NCBI GenBank assembly: GCA_030830595.1
Contig: JAURMS010000068.1
Span: 1 to 27,428, forward strand
Reading direction: 5' to 3'
DNA from: Gammaproteobacteria bacterium
GTDB taxonomy: Bacteria; Pseudomonadota; Gammaproteobacteria; Steroidobacterales; Steroidobacteraceae
DNA length: 27,428 nt
Shown: positions 22,583 through 27,428 of the stretch, piece by piece
How positions within the stretch are numbered: position 1 is the stretch's first letter
How the letters are laid out: every line of letters starts with the position of its first letter
Program-made: the position numbers and the translations under genes
The notes under the pieces: generated by a model
Database searches by the model: none
Told to the model about the DNA's origin: nothing
The model's input: the letters and a program-made list of their open reading frames with translations, nothing else

Positions 22583-23215
22583 ATGACCAAGACTTCGGTG
22601 CTGGTGGTAGATGATCACCCCGTGGTCCGGGACGGTCTCTGCTTTCTGCTGGAGAGCCAGTCGGATTTCCGGGTGGTCGGTGAGGTGGCGATGGCCGCGG
22701 AAGTCTCCGCGGCGGTGGAGCGCTTCAATCCGGACGTGTTGTTGCTTGATCTCAACCTGCAGGGGCGCGATCAATTCGACCTGGTTCGGCAGGTCAGCGA
22801 CCGCTTTCCGGACTTGCGCATCCTGGTGCTGTCTATGCATTCCGAGGAGGTCTATGCCTCTCGTATGCTCAATATGGGTGCCGACGGCTATGTCATGAAG
22901 CAGGAGGAGCCCACGGTCTTCCTGCGCGCCCTGCGTACCGTGGCCAAGGGCGGCAGTTACCTGAGTGATGCCGTCAAAGCGCAACGGGAGCTGGCCGGCG
23001 ATAACACCGTCCGCCTGACGGCGCGCGAGATGGAGGTGCTGCAGCTCATCGGCCAGGGGCTGGAGACCAGTGAAATCGCGGCGAAGCTTGGGATGCGGTT
23101 CAAGACGGTGGAAACCCATCGGCGCAACATGCGGGACAAGCTCGGCCTCTCATCTCCGGTCGAACTCGTTCGCTATGCGGTCAGTTGGTCTTCCGACCCA
23201 GCGGACGCCAACTGA
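22583..23215 (+). CDS. NarL/LuxR-type response regulator
   Basis: This is a 210-residue response regulator. The receiver domain (about 5-120) has acidic residues at 10-11 (VVDDHPVVRDG), phospho-acceptor Asp56 (LLLDLNLQ), and Lys106 in GYVMKQEEP. The LuxR-type helix-turn-helix occupies about 145-205: LTAREMEVLQLIGQGLETSEIAAKLGMRFKTVETHRRN. Its stop overlaps the kinase ATG (TGATG), and a second NarL-type regulator follows the kinase, so one kinase has two potential partners. TACCAT at 22568-22573 may be a -10, with GGGAGGG just before the ATG. The DNA target and signal are unknown. Confidence 0.94.
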   Translation: MTKTSVLVVDDHPVVRDGLCFLLESQSDFRVVGEVAMAAEVSAAVERFNPDVLLLDLNLQGRDQFDLVRQVSDRFPDLRILVLSMHSEEVYASRMLNMGADGYVMKQEEPTVFLRALRTVAKGGSYLSDAVKAQRELAGDNTVRLTAREMEVLQLIGQGLETSEIAAKLGMRFKTVETHRRNMRDKLGLSSPVELVRYAVSWSSDPADAN

Positions 23216-24627
23216 TGGCCACCGGTAAGGCCAGCCAGGATCGCGACCTCACCGCCGTCCATGACCTCGCGCTGGACGCGGTGCTCGAGTTCGAGCCCAT
23301 GGCGGTTTGGCGATGGGACGCCTCCAGCGACGAGCTGGAGCAGGTTTATCGGCCGAGAAACCCGCTGTTTCCCGACGACGGTGACTTCACCATGGCGCGC
23401 TGGCTGGAGCGACTGCTCTCACCGCCTCCAGAGGAGATCCGTCGAGCCCTGGCTTCCGTCATCGAGACCGGCGAGCCGATGATGATCGAGACCCAGGTGC
23501 TGGATGCAGCAGGAAACCTGCGAGTGCTGTATTCGTCTCTGGCCAGGGATGAACATGTCTCGAGGCGCGGACCGGGAGTCCTCGGCGTCACCCGTGATCT
23601 CTCTGCGCAGCGACAGCTCGAACGAGATAAATCCGGAGCTGACCTGCAATTGAAGGCGTCCATCGATGCAGCGCCCTACGGGGTGGGGATCGTCGAGGCC
23701 AATTTCAATGTGCGGGTGCTCAACCGGGCCGGCGCGCAATTACTCGGGTCAGAGGATCCGGGCGAGTTCGTTGGGCGGGATGCTCGACTCGGCCTCCGAC
23801 CCGCGATCGTCCCCGAGTACGAAGCCCATTTCCGCAGGGTTCTGGCAGGTGCTACAGAGTCAATTGAGCTCAAGGCGGATGCAGGGCGCTGGCTGGAGGT
23901 CACTGCCTCGCCTCTCCCGGGGCAGGACGGAAGGCCGCAGGCGGTCTTCTCCATCTTCCGAGATCTGTCCGATCGCAGGGGCCTCGCGGAGCAGGTCATC
24001 GCGGCGACGGGGCGCGAACAGTCGCGGATTGCCCGTGACCTGCATGATGGCATTGGCCAGGAATTGGCGGGTATTGCCCTGACCCTCGAAGGCCTTCGAG
24101 CCCGCCCCCCAGAAGACCCGGCACTCCTGCGACAGGACCTCGCCGATGTGCTGGCCATGGTGCGCAGCACCATGGGTGAACTGCGTGCCATTGCCGCCGG
24201 CTTGTCGCCCGTCGCACCGGAGCGTGGCGGCCTTGCGGGTGCATCGCGCTTGATGCTCGATCGTCTTGCGGGTCAGGACAGCATCACCCTCGACTATTCC
24301 ATCCGCCTGAAGGCGGAACCCCCCGCGGAGGTGGCAGGCGAATTATTCAGGATCCTGCAGGAGGCGGTTGCGAACGCCATTCATCACTCAGGGGGATCAC
24401 GCATTGACGTCGAGTTGACGGGTGACGAGCGGCGAGTGCGCCTGGCCGTGACCGACAATGGGGTGGGTTGGCTGCCCGACGCAGCGCAGTCGGGTGGGAT
24501 GGGGCTGAAGGTGATGCGCTACCGCTCCCAGCTCATTGGCGCGTCCCTGCGGCTGGGCCCTGCAACGCCCAGTGGGACCGCGCTCTCGGTGACCTGGTCC
24601 GCCGTAGACAATCGGATCCTGGCGTGA
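23215..24627 (+). CDS. NarX/DesK-type sensor histidine kinase with PAS domains
   Basis: This 470-residue protein has no transmembrane segment, so it should be a cytosolic sensor. Two PAS-like regions (about 20-130 and 145-255, the second beginning SIDAAPYGVGIVEANFNVRVLN) are followed by a HisKA_3 dimerisation domain with the phospho-accepting His277 in ARDLHDGIGQEL, then an HATPase domain with ILQEAVANAIHHSGG (N-box, Asn387), DNGVGW and GGMGLKVMRYR. The start overlaps the stop of the first regulator and its own stop overlaps the GTG of the second (GTGA). Cytosolic PAS sensing suggests redox, gas or a small ligand, but no cofactor-binding residues can be named with confidence. Confidence 0.93.
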   Translation: MATGKASQDRDLTAVHDLALDAVLEFEPMAVWRWDASSDELEQVYRPRNPLFPDDGDFTMARWLERLLSPPPEEIRRALASVIETGEPMMIETQVLDAAGNLRVLYSSLARDEHVSRRGPGVLGVTRDLSAQRQLERDKSGADLQLKASIDAAPYGVGIVEANFNVRVLNRAGAQLLGSEDPGEFVGRDARLGLRPAIVPEYEAHFRRVLAGATESIELKADAGRWLEVTASPLPGQDGRPQAVFSIFRDLSDRRGLAEQVIAATGREQSRIARDLHDGIGQELAGIALTLEGLRARPPEDPALLRQDLADVLAMVRSTMGELRAIAAGLSPVAPERGGLAGASRLMLDRLAGQDSITLDYSIRLKAEPPAEVAGELFRILQEAVANAIHHSGGSRIDVELTGDERRVRLAVTDNGVGWLPDAAQSGGMGLKVMRYRSQLIGASLRLGPATPSGTALSVTWSAVDNRILA

Positions 24628-25262
24628 ACACGCAGCAGCCATCGGGGCACAGGGTCCTCGTGGTGGACGATCACCCCATCGTTCGCCAGGGCCTGCGGCG
24701 CCTGATCAATGCGCAGGACGGCCTCGTGGTCTGTGGTGAGGTCGCGACGCCACGCGAGGCGCGGCAGGCGGTCAAGTTGCTGGACCCCCATGCCGTCATC
24801 GTCGACTTGTCCTTGTCGGAGGGTGATGGCATCGGGCTCGTTCGGGACTTGCAGGCCCATCATCCAGCGCTGCCCCTGATTGTGTTGTCCATGCACGATG
24901 AGTCGGTGTACGCGCCGCGCCTCCTGGCCATGGGTGCGAGCGCCTACGTGGCCAAGGATGCTGCCGGGGATCGGCTCATCCAGGTCCTGCTCGACATCCT
25001 GGCCAATGCTGGCCCAGCCAGCCGGCCCTCCGGTCAACCCGAGCCATCGACTGCCGGCCCGACCTTGCAGGAGCTTTCTGGCAGGGAGTTGCAGGTGCTC
25101 CAGCTGATTGGCCAGGGCTATTCATCGAAGAAAATGGCCGAGCTCCTTCACCTGAGCATCAAGACGGTAGAGGCTCACCGCCAGCGTATCAAGCGCAAGC
25201 TGGCGCTGCGCAGCAATGCGCAGCTGGTTCAGTTCGCCGTCACGCAAGCAGACCGGCCCTGA
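24624..25262 (+). CDS. second NarL/LuxR-type response regulator
   Basis: This is a 212-residue response regulator starting at a GTG that overlaps the kinase stop. Its receiver has VVDDHPIVRQG at 13-23, phospho-acceptor Asp61 (VIVDLSLSEGDG) and Lys111 (YVAKDAAG); after a Pro/Ser-rich linker the LuxR-type domain reads LSGRELQVLQLIGQGYSSKKMAELLHLSIKTVEAHRQR. It is clearly a paralogue of the first regulator, but the recognition helix and linker differ, so the DNA targets probably differ. The mutY gene starts seven bases after its stop, which makes transcriptional read-through likely. Confidence 0.93.
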   Translation: MNTQQPSGHRVLVVDDHPIVRQGLRRLINAQDGLVVCGEVATPREARQAVKLLDPHAVIVDLSLSEGDGIGLVRDLQAHHPALPLIVLSMHDESVYAPRLLAMGASAYVAKDAAGDRLIQVLLDILANAGPASRPSGQPEPSTAGPTLQELSGRELQVLQLIGQGYSSKKMAELLHLSIKTVEAHRQRIKRKLALRSNAQLVQFAVTQADRP

Positions 25263-25269
25263 GGGAGTC

Positions 25270-26336
<1,067 letters not shown>

Positions 26337-26340
<4 letters not shown>

Positions 26341-26606
26341 ATCGCACCGTTAATTGCGTGATCCTCAAGCGTGAGGCCGAAGGACTGAAGCGAGTGCCCT
26401 GGCCAGGGGAGCTGGGTCAGCGGATTTACGACAGTGTGTCGCAGGAAGCCTGGCAGCGGTGGCTGGAGCACCAGACCATGCTGATCAACGAGTACCGCCT
26501 CAATGCACTGGATCCCAAGGCGCGGACCTTCCTGACCGGAGAGATGGAAAAGTTTTTCTTCGGTGGAGGGTCCAGTAAGCCCAAGGAATTCAGCAAGCCG
26601 GACTAA
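26337..26606 (+). CDS. yggX: oxidative damage protection / Fe(II)-trafficking protein YggX
   Basis: This 89-residue protein is a standard YggX: MNRTVNCVILKREAEGL with conserved Cys7, then PWPGELGQRIYDSVSQEAW, QTMLINEYRLN and FLTGEMEKFFF. YggX protects iron-sulfur clusters and limits Fenton chemistry, which fits its usual pairing with MutY, an iron-sulfur glycosylase. The ATGA overlap with mutY indicates translational coupling. The stop lies five bases from the convergent ABC ATPase stop. Confidence 0.97.
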
Positions 26607-26611
26607 GTGAC

Positions 26612-27428
26612 TCAGCTTCCGCGCATGGTCAGGCGCAGCAGGCCGCGTCCATCGTCGACCGAATAGGCTGAGTTCGTGAGCAGGTTCCTCACCAGCGTAC
26701 GGCTCAGCTCGTCGCCTTCATCGCTCCCTTCAAGCGGGTTCCCGAGAGTGGGCTCCAGGCTTGCCTGTACCGCAATGGCGCCGGTCGCCTCGGAGTAGTC
26801 AATGCTGAGTGAGGCGGTGCCGGAGCCCTGCAGCGAGGGCCGTGCGAGCTGCAGGAGTTCCTCAGCCAGGAGTTGTAAGTCATGGCGGGCCTGACGAGGT
26901 ATGACGTGCTTCTCGCAGAAGGTGTCGATGCCGCCGTGTATGGCGTACAAGTCGAAATCCGGTGAATTTACGCTGCAGCGATAGCTGCGGATTCTCTGGA
27001 TGAAAGCGCGGGTCTTTTCGCGCTGCGGATTGTCGAAAATCTGTGCCGGCGGGCCTTCCTCATAAATAAGACCCTCGTCCATGTAGAAGATCCGGTTGGA
27101 CACGTCGCGGGCAAAATCCATTTCGTGAGTCACGATGGCCATGGTCATGCCCTCGCCTGCAAGGCGACGGATCACCGCAAGGACTTCGCTGATCATGGTT
27201 GGGTCAAGCGCAGAAGTAGGCTCATCAAAGAGCAGTATTTCAGGGTCCATGGCCAGGCAGCGGGCAATGGCGACACGCTGCTTCTGCCCGCCCGAGAGCT
27301 CATCTGGAAAGTGGTGGGCCTTCTCGCCAAGCCCCACCAGCCTGAGCAGCTCCATCCCCTTTTCTTCTGCGTCCTTGGGGGCCATGCCCCGGAGCTTGAT
27401 CGGTGCCAGGGTGAGGTTTTCCAGCGCC
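26612..27428 (-). CDS. amino-acid ABC ATPase (GlnQ-type) with C-terminal RsbW-like domain, 5' end outside window
   Basis: The open frame runs to the window edge; the first readable residues are ALENLTLAPIK, so the start and Walker A lie beyond. The visible ATPase half has LSGGQKQRVAIARCL, Walker B ILLFDEPTSALDP, VTHEMDFARDVSNRI and the GPPAQIFDNPQREKTRAFIQ tail typical of polar amino-acid importers. Normal GlnQ proteins end there, but this one continues for about 125 residues (26615-26990). The extension resembles RsbW/HATPase_c_2 proteins: YAIHGGIDTFCEKHVIPRQARHDLQLLAEELL, then beta strands, then ELSRTLVRNLLTNSAYSVDDGRGLLRL. The ATP-binding N-box looks degraded (AEELLQLA rather than EEALTNAI). 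It may sense or regulate; no permease is visible. Confidence 0.88.
   Translation of the reverse strand, partial: ALENLTLAPIKLRGMAPKDAEEKGMELLRLVGLGEKAHHFPDELSGGQKQRVAIARCLAMDPEILLFDEPTSALDPTMISEVLAVIRRLAGEGMTMAIVTHEMDFARDVSNRIFYMDEGLIYEEGPPAQIFDNPQREKTRAFIQRIRSYRCSVNSPDFDLYAIHGGIDTFCEKHVIPRQARHDLQLLAEELLQLARPSLQGSGTASLSIDYSEATGAIAVQASLEPTLGNPLEGSDEGDELSRTLVRNLLTNSAYSVDDGRGLLRLTMRGS

Overview
The window is GC-rich, gene-dense chromosomal DNA that looks gammaproteobacterial. The mutY-yggX pair with an ATGA overlap, the NarL-type signalling genes and the conserved periplasmic and lipoprotein families all fit; a relative of Xanthomonadales or Wenzhouxiangella-like lineages is a guess. I see no rRNA, tRNA, insertion sequence, integrase or CRISPR array, and no gene-free gap above about 150 bp.

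Layout. 1-3.8 kb: the tail of a membrane gene, a secreted metal-dependent amidohydrolase, a divergent secreted VOC protein, and a secreted beta-rich protein ending in a GRMTGGGS-type domain. 3.8-6.5 kb: an envelope-stress-like cluster with a PadR regulator and PspC-domain protein on the minus strand, divergent from an ArsR repressor, an SdpI-type immunity protein and a secreted GVG-repeat (DUF4097/toastrack-like) protein on the plus strand. 6.5-9.7 kb: a minus-strand operon encoding a MAPEG protein, a lipoprotein, an SDR and a HisD-like dehydrogenase. 9.8-13.3 kb: an XdhC-type protein, a Tat-exported amidase, a small conserved hypothetical and a Host_attach/baeRF-like protein. 13.3-17.6 kb: a plus-strand operon of folE, a LOG-family protein, an OLD-type ATPase/TOPRIM protein (YbjD/DUF2813-like) and a beta-CASP metallo-beta-lactamase nuclease. 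17.6-21.7 kb: a minus-strand operon of a ketoacyl synthase III, a serine hydrolase and an ABC exporter. 21.7-27.4 kb: a methyltransferase-fold protein with a signal peptide, a response regulator/kinase/response regulator set, mutY, yggX and, on the minus strand, the 3' part of an amino-acid ABC ATPase carrying an RsbW-like C-terminal domain.

Genes within operons are joined almost everywhere by ATGA, GTGA or TGATG stop/start overlaps. Five of six convergent gene pairs meet within -7 to +5 bp; only one junction has an obvious hairpin. At least three transcription units (amidohydrolase, ArsR-SdpI and ketoacyl synthase operons) have a -10-like hexamer exactly six bases before the ATG and no Shine-Dalgarno, which points to leaderless mRNAs.

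The best candidates for undescribed systems are the coupled OLD/TOPRIM plus beta-CASP nuclease pair, and the three-gene ketoacyl synthase/serine hydrolase/ABC exporter unit. The SdpR-SdpI module without a toxin gene, beside PadR-PspC and a toastrack-like protein, comes next.
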